Shown in pieces: positions 17,223 to 25,826 of a stretch of 64,000 nucleotides of DNA (within the stretch, counting starts at the first letter, position 1; each line of letters opens with the position of its first letter). The translations under genes were made by a program, and so were the position numbers. Origin of the DNA: Hymenobacter telluris (GTDB taxonomy: Bacteria; Bacteroidota; Bacteroidia; Cytophagales; Hymenobacteraceae); NCBI RefSeq assembly GCF_017313265.1, contig NZ_JAFLQZ010000001.1, forward strand, positions 558,001 to 622,000, written 5' to 3'. The notes below the pieces were generated by a model. That model did not search any database. It saw nothing but the letters and a program-made list of their open reading frames with translations, and was not told where the DNA came from.

Positions 17223-18719
17223 TTACATCCAATCGTAGCTGCGTACAAAAGCGGCTGCCGCGTGCAGGTCGGGGTAGAGCACCCGGTCCCGGCTTACGAA
17301 GTTCACTTTCTCACGGAAAGCAGCTACCACTTGCTCTAGCTGCGGCGAGGTTTGGGCGGGCCGCCGGAATGCCAGCGCCTGCACCGCATTCAGCAGCTCG
17401 ATGCCCAAAATCTGCTCTACGTTCTCCACTACCCGCAACGCCTTGGTAGCGGCGTTGGCCCCCATGCTCACGTGGTCTTCCTGCCCGTTGCTGCTCACAA
17501 TGCTATCCACCGAAGCTGGCGTACAGAGCTGCTTGTTTTGGCTGACGATGCCGGCGGCGGTGTATTGCGGAATCATAAAGCCGGAATTCAGCCCCGGCTC
17601 GGCCACCAGAAACGGCGGCAATCCGCGCTGACCGCCAATGAGCTGGGTGGTACGCTGCTGCGAGATGCTGCCAATTTCGGCGGTGGCAACAGCCAGCATA
17701 TCCAGCGCCAGCGCCAACGGCTGCCCGTGGAAGTTGCCGCCGCTCAGAATCAGGTCGTCGTCGGGGAAGATGTTGGGGTTGTCGGTTACGGCGTTGCACT
17801 CAATTTCCACGGTTTGGGTCACGTACGCCACGGCGTCGCGGGAGGCCCCGTGCACCTGGGGCATGCAGCGGAACGAGTAAGGGTCCTGCACGGCGGTTTT
17901 GGGTTGCTGCTGCAACTCGCTGCCCGCCAGCAAGGTGCGCAAACGCGCCGCCACCCACAACTGCCCGGCGTGGGGCCGGATGCGGTGCAGCCGCTCATCA
18001 AACGGCTCGGTACGCCCGTCAAACGCCTCCAACGACAGCGCCCCGATGACGTCGGCCGCATCGAGGAGCTGCTGTACGCGCAACAGGCAATGCACCCCAT
18101 AGGCCAGCATAAACTGGGTGCCGTTGAGCAGCGCCAGTCCTTCTTTGGCTTGCAGCGTGAGGGGCGCCCAGCTAAACAAGCTCAGGGCATCGGCGGCGGC
18201 CAGGCGGTAGCCCTGGTAGTTCACCTCGCCTAGCCCCAGCAGCGGCAAGCATAAGTGCGCCAGTGGGGCCAGGTCGCCGCTGGCCCCCAATGAGCCCTGC
18301 TGGTACACCACGGGCAGCATGTCGCGGTTGAACATATCCAGCAGGCGCTGCACGGTGGCCGGTTGCACGCCGCTGTGGCCGTAGCTTAAGCTTTGGGCCT
18401 TCAGCAGCAACATCAGCCGCACCAGCTCCGGCGGCACCTCCGCGCCCGTCCCGCAGGCGTGCGACATCATCAGGTTGGTTTGCAACTGGCCCCGGTCCTG
18501 GGGCGAAATGCTGGTATCACAGAGCGCCCCAAAGCCGGTGTTGATGCCGTACACTGGCGCGTCGGAGTGGGTGAGCCGCTCGTGCAGGTACTGGTGGCAG
18601 TGCTCAATGCGCTGGCGGGCTTCGGGGCTGAGTACCACGCGGGGGCTGTGGTGCAGCAGTTTCCGCAGGGTGGTCAGGCTCAGCGGAATGGACGGGGTAA
18701 GGGCGAAATCGTCGGACAT
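17223..18719 (-). CDS. hutH: histidine ammonia-lyase
   Basis: 498 residues, normal family length. The Ala-Ser-Gly triad that cyclises into the MIO cofactor is present in GSLGASGDLAPLAHL (about residues 143-157). The active-site Tyr/Gly segment VYGINTGFGALCDT is near residue 60, and SGGNFHGQPLAL, QRTTQLIGG and SSNGQEDHVSMGANAA are also diagnostic. It deaminates L-histidine to urocanate, the first step of histidine degradation. No hutU, hutI or hutG is adjacent. It is downstream of hisS on the same strand but separated by a strong terminator, so it should have its own promoter. Confidence 0.96.
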   Translation of the reverse strand: MSDDFALTPSIPLSLTTLRKLLHHSPRVVLSPEARQRIEHCHQYLHERLTHSDAPVYGINTGFGALCDTSISPQDRGQLQTNLMMSHACGTGAEVPPELVRLMLLLKAQSLSYGHSGVQPATVQRLLDMFNRDMLPVVYQQGSLGASGDLAPLAHLCLPLLGLGEVNYQGYRLAAADALSLFSWAPLTLQAKEGLALLNGTQFMLAYGVHCLLRVQQLLDAADVIGALSLEAFDGRTEPFDERLHRIRPHAGQLWVAARLRTLLAGSELQQQPKTAVQDPYSFRCMPQVHGASRDAVAYVTQTVEIECNAVTDNPNIFPDDDLILSGGNFHGQPLALALDMLAVATAEIGSISQQRTTQLIGGQRGLPPFLVAEPGLNSGFMIPQYTAAGIVSQNKQLCTPASVDSIVSSNGQEDHVSMGANAATKALRVVENVEQILGIELLNAVQALAFRRPAQTSPQLEQVVAAFREKVNFVSRDRVLYPDLHAAAAFVRSYDWM

Positions 18720-18778
18720 GGGAGGGTGGCAAAGCGGCGGGTGGGGCCGGGGTGAAGCGCCAAAAGTGAGACTTTTCC

Positions 18779-18832
18779 GCTTGAAACAAAAAGACCATCA
18801 CGCGGAAGCATAATGGTCTTTTTGTTTCAAGC
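18779..18832 (-). terminator. perfect 20-bp inverted repeat: terminator of hisS
   Basis: GCTTGAAACAAAAAGACCAT at 18779-18798 is repeated exactly in reverse complement at 18813-18832 with a 14-nt loop. The arms carry A5/T5 tracts, so it can terminate transcription in either direction. It lies 12 bp after hisS and 60 bp before hutH. Confidence 0.85.
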
Positions 18833-18844
18833 AACAAGGGGCTA

Positions 18845-20266
18845 CTACGCTAGCTCGGCCAGTACCTGCTCCAACGACAGTACCCGTTCCTCGCCGGTGC
18901 TCAGGGTTTTCAGCTTGAACTGACCGGCGGCGCGTTCTTCGGAGCCTTGCAGCAGCACAAACGGAATGCCCTTGGCGTCGGCGTACTTGAACTGCCGGGC
19001 CAGCTTGCCGGGTTCCGGGTACAGCTCACTGGCCACCCCGGCTTCGCGCAGCTGGCGCAGTACCGGCAGCACGGCCCGCTCGGCATCAGCATCGAAATTG
19101 GCCACCAGGCAGCGGGTGGTGGTGGCCACGGCCGCCGGAAACAAATTCAGCTCTTCCAGGCAGTCGTAGAGCCGGTCCACGCCGAACGAGAAGCCCACGC
19201 CCGACACGCCCGGCAGCCCGAACGCGCCGGTGAGGTTGTCGTAGCGGCCACCGCCGCTCACGCTGCCCATGTTCACGTTGTTGATTTTGATTTCGAAGAT
19301 GCAGCCGGTGTAGTAGCTTAGGCCGCGGGCCAGCGTCACGTCGAAATCGAGGTGGTCGAACTGCGCGAAACCGAATTCCTGGAGGTACTCGTACACCCGG
19401 CGCAGGTCTTGCAGGCCTTTGTAGCCGTCGGCGGTGGCGTTGTCGGCGTCCACGCCGGCCGTTACGAAACCGGCCAGCAGGCGCTCCAGCTTTTCCTCGA
19501 AGCTGCCTTCCACGCCCAGCAGGGCAAACAGCCTGTCGGTGGCATCGGGGGAGAAGCCCCGTTCAGCCAGCTCCTTTTCCACCCCGTCGCGCCCAATCTT
19601 GTCGAGCTTGTCGATGGCGGTGAACAAATCCATTTCGGTACCCTCGCCGCCCAGGGCCTGGTAAATGGCGCCCAATACGCGGCGGTGGTTGATTTTGATG
19701 GTGAAGTCAGTGAGGCCGATGCCGTTGAGCACCTCGCACATCATCAGCACGATTTCGGCCTCGCACAGCAACGAATCGGTGCCTACCACGTCGGCGTCGC
19801 ACTGGTAGAACTCGCGGTACCGGCCGCGCTGGGGCCGGTCGGCGCGCCATACCGGCTGAATCTGGTAGCGTTTGAACGGGAAGGTGAGCGTGCCGCGGTT
19901 CATCACTACGTAGCGCGCAAACGGCACGGTCAGGTCGTAGCGCAAGCCTTTCTCGGCAATCTTAGGCAGTACGGCGCGCGGGCCCGCTTGCAGGTCGTCG
20001 GGCGTTACTTCGTCCTTGACAACCTCGCCCTTCTGTTTTTTCAGGAAGTTACCCGAGTTCAACACTTTAAACAGTAGCTGGTCGCCTTCTTCGCCGTATT
20101 TGCCAGTCAATACCGACAGGTTCTCCAGAGTCGGCGTTTCGAGCGGGGCATAACCGAATTTCTCGAAGGTGCGGCGGATAACGCCGAAGATATAGTTGCG
20201 GCGAGCCACTACGGCCGGGCCAAAGTCGCGGGTGCCTTGCGGGATGCTGGGTTTTTGGGCGCTCAT
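18845..20266 (-). CDS. hisS: histidyl-tRNA synthetase
   Basis: 473 residues from MSAQKPSIPQGTRDFGP (an ATG three codons further upstream is also possible). Class II motifs are present: motif 2 in FKRYQIQPVWRADRPQRGRYREFYQCDADVVG-type sequence (about 135-165), the histidine-specific LARGLSYYTGCIFE, and motif 3 in GGGRYDNLTGAFG with GVGFSFGVDRLYD. The C-terminal anticodon-binding domain spans about 375-470. It charges tRNA-His with histidine in the cytoplasm. It is single-gene with a strong terminator between it and hutH. Confidence 0.97.
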   Translation of the reverse strand: MSAQKPSIPQGTRDFGPAVVARRNYIFGVIRRTFEKFGYAPLETPTLENLSVLTGKYGEEGDQLLFKVLNSGNFLKKQKGEVVKDEVTPDDLQAGPRAVLPKIAEKGLRYDLTVPFARYVVMNRGTLTFPFKRYQIQPVWRADRPQRGRYREFYQCDADVVGTDSLLCEAEIVLMMCEVLNGIGLTDFTIKINHRRVLGAIYQALGGEGTEMDLFTAIDKLDKIGRDGVEKELAERGFSPDATDRLFALLGVEGSFEEKLERLLAGFVTAGVDADNATADGYKGLQDLRRVYEYLQEFGFAQFDHLDFDVTLARGLSYYTGCIFEIKINNVNMGSVSGGGRYDNLTGAFGLPGVSGVGFSFGVDRLYDCLEELNLFPAAVATTTRCLVANFDADAERAVLPVLRQLREAGVASELYPEPGKLARQFKYADAKGIPFVLLQGSEERAAGQFKLKTLSTGEERVLSLEQVLAELA

Positions 20267-20397
20267 CGGAAACAATGCAGAATGATGCCGCGAAGGTACA
20301 ACGGCCCGCCCGTACGCCGCTGCTACAACTTAAAGTACAGGGTAAGTTGTGTCAAGCAATTAAGTGCGGCGCAAGCATCATTCCCGCGCTACCTACT

Positions 20398-20748
20398 CTA
20401 ATATGAAATTTTGATTTCGTCAACGGCTTCCAGCAACGACGATACCAGTAGAGGCTGTGAGGCGGGGTCGAGGTCGAGAAAGTGGTAGCGCACCGCGCTG
20501 GGAACGTGGCAGAGTACCAACCGGCGGCTTTGGGCCCGCAAGATGAAGGAGTAGGCCAGGAGTAGCTCCACGGCTTCGTCGGAGAGGCTTTCCACTAGGC
20601 TGCAATCAATCAGTACCGCTCGTTTTTCGCTGCGGCTGGCTCGGTGCAAGGCGCGGGAAAGGTTCACTTCGCCATTCAAATCGGCAATATCAGAAGAGAG
20701 AATTAATAAGAACCCATCAGGCAATATTTCTCTGTATACATCGAGCAT
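20398..20748 (-). CDS. STAS-like small protein
   Basis: 116 residues. The pattern resembles a STAS/anti-sigma-antagonist fold: a beta start (GFLLILSSDIADLNGEVNLSRAL), a central strand plus turn AVLIDCSLVESLSDEAVELLL in the position of the D-S-x-G loop, then RRLVLCHVP and a C-terminal helix. The usual phosphorylatable Ser would be in the ESLSDEA loop. No partner kinase or sigma factor is adjacent. I would call it a regulatory STAS-like protein of unknown partner; it could also be an unrelated small alpha/beta protein. Confidence 0.6.
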   Translation of the reverse strand: MLDVYREILPDGFLLILSSDIADLNGEVNLSRALHRASRSEKRAVLIDCSLVESLSDEAVELLLAYSFILRAQSRRLVLCHVPSAVRYHFLDLDPASQPLLVSSLLEAVDEIKISY

Positions 20749-21164
20749 AAACTGGGCAGACAGGACTTACGGTAAGGACCACGCAAAATCAGCTTATTGA
20801 ATCAGCCGGGAAACTGGGTTTTCAGCTGACTGCCGTTGCTGTAAGCTACGGCAAGGACTTTACCGGGTATGAAGGCGTTAGGTTGTCTGATACAGCAAGG
20901 TTCTGATAGGATTTATACTTTTTGTCGTCACAAATCAATTTTAATTTTCAGCGTATTAGAAATAGGATATTATTTATTGCTTATCTCCTGCTGCCGAGAT
21001 TGTTCAAACGCCAGGCTGTAGACTATGAGTTGCACTACAAAACGCAAGAGGACGCATAGCCTACGGTGGCTTGTGCGTCCTCTTGGGTTTAAGAGCGGAG
21101 AAGTCTGAAACGGCTTAGTTAAGCCCGTGGATTGATAGTAGGTAAAGCCTTAGGCCTTGAGTAG
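20749..21164. other. AT-richer intergenic region with a terminator
   Basis: 416 bp between two minus-strand genes. Around 20890-21000 it is clearly AT-richer than its surroundings, as expected for the promoter of the STAS-like gene, but no paired promoter element was convincing. The part near 21.05 kb is the terminator of the next gene. No gene is seen. Confidence 0.5.
21045..21085 (-). terminator. intrinsic terminator of the small secreted protein gene
   Basis: Perfect 12-bp arms (CAAGAGGACGCA at 21045-21056 and complement at 21074-21085), followed on the minus strand by CGTTTTGT, 80 bp after the stop codon at 21165. Confidence 0.75.
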
Positions 21165-21545
21165 TTATCGGGCGGCGTAAGCACGCTGTACCACGCGGTT
21201 CGAGGCCATCAGCCGGGTTGATACCAGGGAGTTGGCTTGCAGCCGCTGCACTTGCTGCAACGTGGTGCCCAGCATGCGGGCCATGCGCCGGTGGGAGGCG
21301 GCGCTTTTGCAAGGAGCAAGGCAAACCCCGTTTAGGCGTTCCTGATACAGCAGTTCGTGCTGGTCGTTGTAGAAGCTTACCACGGTATAGTCGCGGACGC
21401 TTTTATCGGTTTCCAGGGTCCAATAGCCGGAAGTAGCCACCACGGGCTGCTCGCTGTACACTTCTTTCTGAGCCATAGCCCCGGTAACGGAAGCAACTAC
21501 GAACAGGCAGGCAACACTGAGGCGGGAAAGCAGGGAAGATTTCAT
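21165..21545 (-). CDS. small secreted protein of unknown function
   Basis: 126 residues. A clear signal peptide (MKSSLLSRLSVACLFVVASV, cleavage near AMAQ) precedes about 100 mature residues. Visible features are a beta-like segment YWTLETDKSVRDYTVVSFYN, a Cys pair in GVCLAPCKSA and a helical Arg-rich C-terminal part. I do not recognise the family. The layout (signal peptide, short beta stretch on 'NDQHELLYQERLNG') resembles small periplasmic proteins common in Hymenobacter-type genomes. It has its own terminator and is probably monocistronic. Confidence 0.75.
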   Translation of the reverse strand: MKSSLLSRLSVACLFVVASVTGAMAQKEVYSEQPVVATSGYWTLETDKSVRDYTVVSFYNDQHELLYQERLNGVCLAPCKSAASHRRMARMLGTTLQQVQRLQANSLVSTRLMASNRVVQRAYAAR

Positions 21546-22018
21546 GACGCGTTATAAGTAAGAAGGTGAGAAACAGAAGAATGGAAAGGAAAAGACGGAA
21601 AGAGAAGACAAGGCAGTAGCCAGCAGGCAAGCCAAAGGGCTACCGGAAAAAGCAGGATTCAGAAAAGGAGAGGCGAAAGGCCGCGCCGGGCGGCGGATAC
21701 AACGCTCCGCCCCGGCTGGGCGAAGAATCTTCGGTGGGCGGGTGGCCTGACTTCCCGAGTGGAAGTCGCCGCCTAGCGAAGCAGGAGCGGAAAGCAAAGT
21801 GCTAGCTTCTTTGCGGGGGCAAAACTAGTGGATAGTGCAGAGCGGCGGGAGGCAGGGCAGCAGGCATAACGAAACAATAATTTCGGGGGCGCTGCGGTGG
21901 TTTCCTGCCTCAGCAGGTGAACAAGAAGGCTGGTTTCGGAAGTGAATACCGCCTTACCGGGGAGACGTTACAAAGACCAGGGGATTTATTTTCGGTTGCA
22001 GGTAAGTGCCTGATTTCC
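21546..22018. other. intergenic region, purine-rich, no gene seen
   Basis: 473 bp. The part at 21555-21620 is strikingly A/G-rich on the plus strand. Short frames exist here but none has a recognisable N-terminus, homology or coding-like composition. It should contain the promoter of the small secreted protein and the 3' flank of the TonB-linked receptor. Confidence 0.5.
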
Positions 22019-24538
22019 TTAGCCTCCGAAGCCCCCGCCGCCGCCCTGAGGCTGGCTGTCGAGCTTCTTGGGTGGCTTGTTGGAGCCCAGGTACCACGAG
22101 AAGCCCAGGTAGCCCACCCGTGATTCCCACTTATTGTAGTAGCGGGCCTGGAAGTTGTTGCCGGCGGCATCGGTGGTGTACACGTTGGTGAGGTTGCGCT
22201 GGGTGTTAAACAAGTCACTGACGCGGAGCGTGAGGGCCGCCCGGTCGTTGAAGAGGCGCTGGCGCAAGGCCACATCCACCGAGCCCACCGGGGCCAGCCG
22301 GCCCTGCGTGGTGAGGGCCGCGGCGCGGTAGTTGCCGGTCAGCTGCACATCCAGCTTGGGGGTGGGCGTGAAGCTGTTCATCAGCCGCGCCGTGCCCGAC
22401 ACCGTAGTCCGGCTGGATTCGTTGCCGGTGGCGGCCGTTACGCTGCTCTGGAACAACGAGCCGCTGGCCGCAACCCGCCACCAGTTGGCAAGCTGCTGGT
22501 TCAAGGATACTTCGGCCCCGAGGCTGGTAGCTTGCCCGAAGTTGTCGGCGTAGGTGGCCGTCACCACGGCGCCGTTGCCGTAGAGGCGGGTGGCGGTGGT
22601 ATCTACCCGCACCAGCCGCTGAATGGCGTTGGTGGTTTGGCGGTAGAACAACGTGGAGCTGACGGTGGCCTTACCTACCGTTACCTGGTGGCCCAGCTCG
22701 AAGGCATTGATATACTCGGGCCGCAGCGTCGGGTCGCCGATGCGGTAGCTGCGCTGATCCTGGTAGAGCGGGAAAGCCAGCAGCTGCATGAATCCCGGCC
22801 GGTTGAGGCGGCGCGAGTAGCTGAGTTGCACGCGCTGGTCGGCAGTAGGCAGCGTTTTCACGACAGTAGCCGAGGGAAACAGGTTCAGGTAGCTGAGCTT
22901 GAACTTGCCGGTGCCGCCGTCTACCTGGCCGCTGGTGTTGGTGTACTCGGCCCGGAGGCCGCCTTGCACGCGCCACTTGCCTAGCTCGTGCTGGGCGGTG
23001 GCGTAGCCGGCCTGGGTGTACTCGCGGAAGTTGTAGGCAAACGACCGGTCGGCCTGGCGCTCGAAGTTGGGGCCGTCGGCGTTTTGGCGGAGGAAGTCGT
23101 CGGTGCCGTCGTTCAGCATCAGCTGGCCCTTCAGCCCCGTTTCCAGGCGGCTTTTCTCACCCAGCGGATGCACGTAGTCGGTTTGGTAGGAGGCGGCGTT
23201 CAAGTCCACGTGCAGGTCCTGTTTCCACTCGCGCAGGTCGGTGGTGCCTTCGGTGTTGCGCTGCCCAATCACCACGTTGGCGTCCAGGTTGGTGTAGGCC
23301 ACGCTGGTAGTCCACTCACGGCCTTTGTGGGCTTCCCAGGTGCGGCGGTAATCCACCGAGCCTTCGGTGTTCATCACATTCTCGCGCACCTGAAACGTGC
23401 TGCCAATGCGGGTAGTACCGTCGGGGGCCGTGAGCGTGGCCAGCTGCGTACCCGAATTGATACCGTTGTTTTTGTTGGGTTCCACGGTCACCGTCAGGCT
23501 TTGCTCGGGCGAGATGGTATAATCGAAGCCCAGGCGGGCCGAGTGCGAAACGTTGTGGCGCCGGTTGGTGCCGTCCTGCAAAAGGCGCAGCTCCCGGCCT
23601 TCCAGCAGGGTGGTTTGCTGGGTGTTCATGCGGCTGCGGTACCGGTCGTCGCGGAAGTCGTACGAGCCAAACCAGTTCATTTTGCCGGCGCGCCGGTTCA
23701 AGCTCAGGCTGGTGTTGTATTTGTCGCGGGTGCCCAGGTTGAGGGTGGCTTGCCCGTTCCAGCCGTCTTTTTTCTGCTTTTTCAGGATGATGTTGATGAC
23801 CCCGCCGCTGCCAGCCGCATCGTAGCGGGCCGAAGGGTTGGTTACCACTTCCACCTTCTCAATAGCGCTGGCCGGTATCTGTTCCAGGCGGTTGCCGCCG
23901 GCGCCGCTGTTGGCCGCCTGGCTGGGTTTGCCATCAATAAGAATGGTGATGTTGCTGCTGCCCCGCATGCTCACCGTGCCATCGGGCGACACCGCCACGG
24001 AGGGCACGTTTTGCAGCACGTTTACGGCCGTACCGCCCACGCTGCTCAAGTCCTTTTCCACGTTGATTACCTTCTTATCAAGGCTTTCTTCCACCGCCGC
24101 CCGCTCACCCTGCACCGTTACACCAGCCAGCTGGGTGGCAGTAGGCGTCAGCCGCAAAGCGCCTAGCCGCGCCGTGCCAGCGGCACCCGAAAGCGTAACG
24201 GCCTGCCGCAGAGGTTTGTAACCCAGCACCGTAACCCGCAGCAGATACTGCCCGGCCGCTACTTTCGTCAGCTCAAACGCACCATTTTCGGCGGTTTGAG
24301 CGCCGGCCACAAAGCTGCTGTCGGCATTGGCCCGGAGCAGCACCACACTGGCAAAGGAAAGCGGCTGGCCGGTTTTGCTGTCCAGTAAAGTGCCGGAAAT
24401 GCTGCCGGCGGCTATGCTTTTGGCTGCGCTTTGGGGTAGTGCGTTCTGGGCCTGTAAGTCCAGGGCAGACAAAGAAAGTGTAGACGCGGCAAGGAGCCCC
24501 AGGCACCGGAGGGCCTGAGTGGTTGGAAAGGAAGTCAT
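22019..24538 (-). CDS. TonB-linked outer-membrane beta-barrel protein with carboxypeptidase-like regulatory domain
   Basis: 839 residues. After a signal peptide comes a CarboxypepD_reg-like domain (about 45-130, SGTLLDSKTGQPLSFASVVL), a TonB plug (about 150-255, VNVLQNVPSVAVSPDGTVSM, ITILIDGKPS) and a beta-barrel of the OMP_b-brl type that ends with aromatic-rich strands and a Gly-rich tail. Such proteins lie in the outer membrane; several family members import ligands with TonB energy, but many lack a SusD partner, as here. No ligand can be inferred. A promoter-like set lies about 285 bp upstream, giving a long leader. Confidence 0.92.
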   Translation of the reverse strand: MTSFPTTQALRCLGLLAASTLSLSALDLQAQNALPQSAAKSIAAGSISGTLLDSKTGQPLSFASVVLLRANADSSFVAGAQTAENGAFELTKVAAGQYLLRVTVLGYKPLRQAVTLSGAAGTARLGALRLTPTATQLAGVTVQGERAAVEESLDKKVINVEKDLSSVGGTAVNVLQNVPSVAVSPDGTVSMRGSSNITILIDGKPSQAANSGAGGNRLEQIPASAIEKVEVVTNPSARYDAAGSGGVINIILKKQKKDGWNGQATLNLGTRDKYNTSLSLNRRAGKMNWFGSYDFRDDRYRSRMNTQQTTLLEGRELRLLQDGTNRRHNVSHSARLGFDYTISPEQSLTVTVEPNKNNGINSGTQLATLTAPDGTTRIGSTFQVRENVMNTEGSVDYRRTWEAHKGREWTTSVAYTNLDANVVIGQRNTEGTTDLREWKQDLHVDLNAASYQTDYVHPLGEKSRLETGLKGQLMLNDGTDDFLRQNADGPNFERQADRSFAYNFREYTQAGYATAQHELGKWRVQGGLRAEYTNTSGQVDGGTGKFKLSYLNLFPSATVVKTLPTADQRVQLSYSRRLNRPGFMQLLAFPLYQDQRSYRIGDPTLRPEYINAFELGHQVTVGKATVSSTLFYRQTTNAIQRLVRVDTTATRLYGNGAVVTATYADNFGQATSLGAEVSLNQQLANWWRVAASGSLFQSSVTAATGNESSRTTVSGTARLMNSFTPTPKLDVQLTGNYRAAALTTQGRLAPVGSVDVALRQRLFNDRAALTLRVSDLFNTQRNLTNVYTTDAAGNNFQARYYNKWESRVGYLGFSWYLGSNKPPKKLDSQPQGGGGGFGG

Positions 24539-25826
24539 CGGGATAGGAGAGTTAGATCAACAAATCAGGCAAAGAGGTGCCGTTCCAGGCGGCCGCGGTT
24601 CCGCTGGGTGGCTGTTTGCTAGAAATTCAGGCATAGAAAACACGGATGACGCTACCCTAAAAGTAGCGCATCAAGCGGCCATAACACGGTGAGCAGCAAG
24701 CCGAAACCTTGGTTTCGTGCTGGGCTGCCCGGCAACCGGCCCGGCTGGCGCGGTGGTGTCTGGCGTCGGCCGGGGCAACTCCCCGGTTGGGAGCAGCGGC
24801 GCGGCAGAGAGTTTCTCTAGTTGATGTTCCAAAGGTAACAGAAGGTACTATGTAACGCAAGGTACCTTCGATAAATATTTATCCCTTCTAAGCTAGCGAA
24901 GTCTACTGATTGAACTTTTTGGTTTGAGAAGCCACCTTATTCCGTTTTTCACAGTCCGCAAATTGCACTCGTGCCTCGCAACAGAATTGAAATTTTCTAT
25001 ATAGACTTTCAACAACAGGTGCGTTGAGTTCCTTTGCGGGCCTATCTGGCAGATGAAGCCGGACAATAAACCGTTGCCTGGCAACCCCAAATAATCGGGA
25101 GTAGGTTGTGAAGCCCTTGTAGTGGCAGCCCGCAGGCTCACTGTAGCTTCTGGTAGTTCGCCTTGAGGAGCAACGCGCACAGTATATAAGCCGCCCCGAA
25201 ACGGTAGTAGTGGCTATTCATTCACCTAGAATAAATGGCTTCTCACTTGCTACTTCCCTGCATTCAGTAAGTGCCTTTGCCGCTCACATGCCTCGCCTTC
25301 TAACAGAAAGCCGGGTGCTAGCTCAACAGTAAGGCTGTATACGGATGATTTTATAAGTAATAGTACAATTTTTTATAAGTTGATTACCGGGTGCTGCTTC
25401 GGCTTAGGCTGAATGGTGCTCGTGACAAGTAAATACGCTGCTACAGGCACTGATTAGGGTATTCTGGGTAATTCTCTACCTTTGACTATCAGTAACGAGG
25501 CGGTTGAAGACGAGGGCTGAGTACCGGAATGGTTGCGTGGTGTTTTGAGGAAAAATCTAACTTTTACTTTACGGCCGTGGTTAGAATTGCAGAAGAAATC
25601 GAAATCAATTGGAGCGCTTTCACTTGCGTGAACAAGTTCTTCGTAGTAGCCCGCCCCAATGGCGTGTTCCTGCTAACCTCCACACTCGATACGGTGTGGG
25701 CGCCCGCCATGGCCTGGGCCTAATCCTACACTCTTTGCTCCGGCGCAAGGAAATAGCTGCGAAACAAGTGGCTTCCTTACAAGCTGTCTACTACTTCTCT
25801 TCCTTTCACCCTTTGCATTTTCTGTT
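24539..25826. other. 1.29-kb region without a supported gene
   Basis: The left third (24540-24825) is GC-rich and would be the untranslated leader of the TonB-linked gene. The centre and right (24870-25560) are AT-richer than the flanks. Short frames of 60-95 codons exist, including a minus frame at 24893-25180 and a plus frame at 25529-25723, but none shows a family motif. A -7-like TACCTTTG at 25477-25484 (no good -33) could start a transcript toward the GH43-type gene. It may be decayed coding DNA. Confidence 0.45.
24830..24860 (-). promoter_or_regulatory. Bacteroidota-type promoter upstream of the TonB-linked receptor
   Basis: On the minus strand, TTG (24860-24858), a 20-bp spacer and TACCTTTG (24837-24830) match the -33/-7 pattern with a full TAnnTTTG. 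The start would be near 24823, leaving a leader of about 285 nt before the ATG at 24538. An 8-bp inverted repeat GAAGGTAC/GTACCTTC overlaps the element (24841-24869) and could be an operator. Confidence 0.5.

Noticed and set aside
18719..20275. hisS-hutH operon for histidine metabolism
   Set aside because: A perfect 20-bp hairpin separates the genes; opposite roles (charging versus degradation) make the adjacency probably accidental.
22988..24166. 392-codon plus-strand frame inside the TonB-linked gene
   Set aside because: Val/Gly/His-rich antisense product; the minus strand encodes the full plug and barrel.
24600..24825. SAM- or cobalamin-type riboswitch in the TonB-gene leader
   Set aside because: A CCGGCAACC stretch is on the opposite strand and the conserved core elements of either class are missing.
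24893..25180. 95-codon minus-strand frame in the gene-poor region
   Set aside because: No recognisable start context, domain or hydrophobic pattern; composition not clearly coding.
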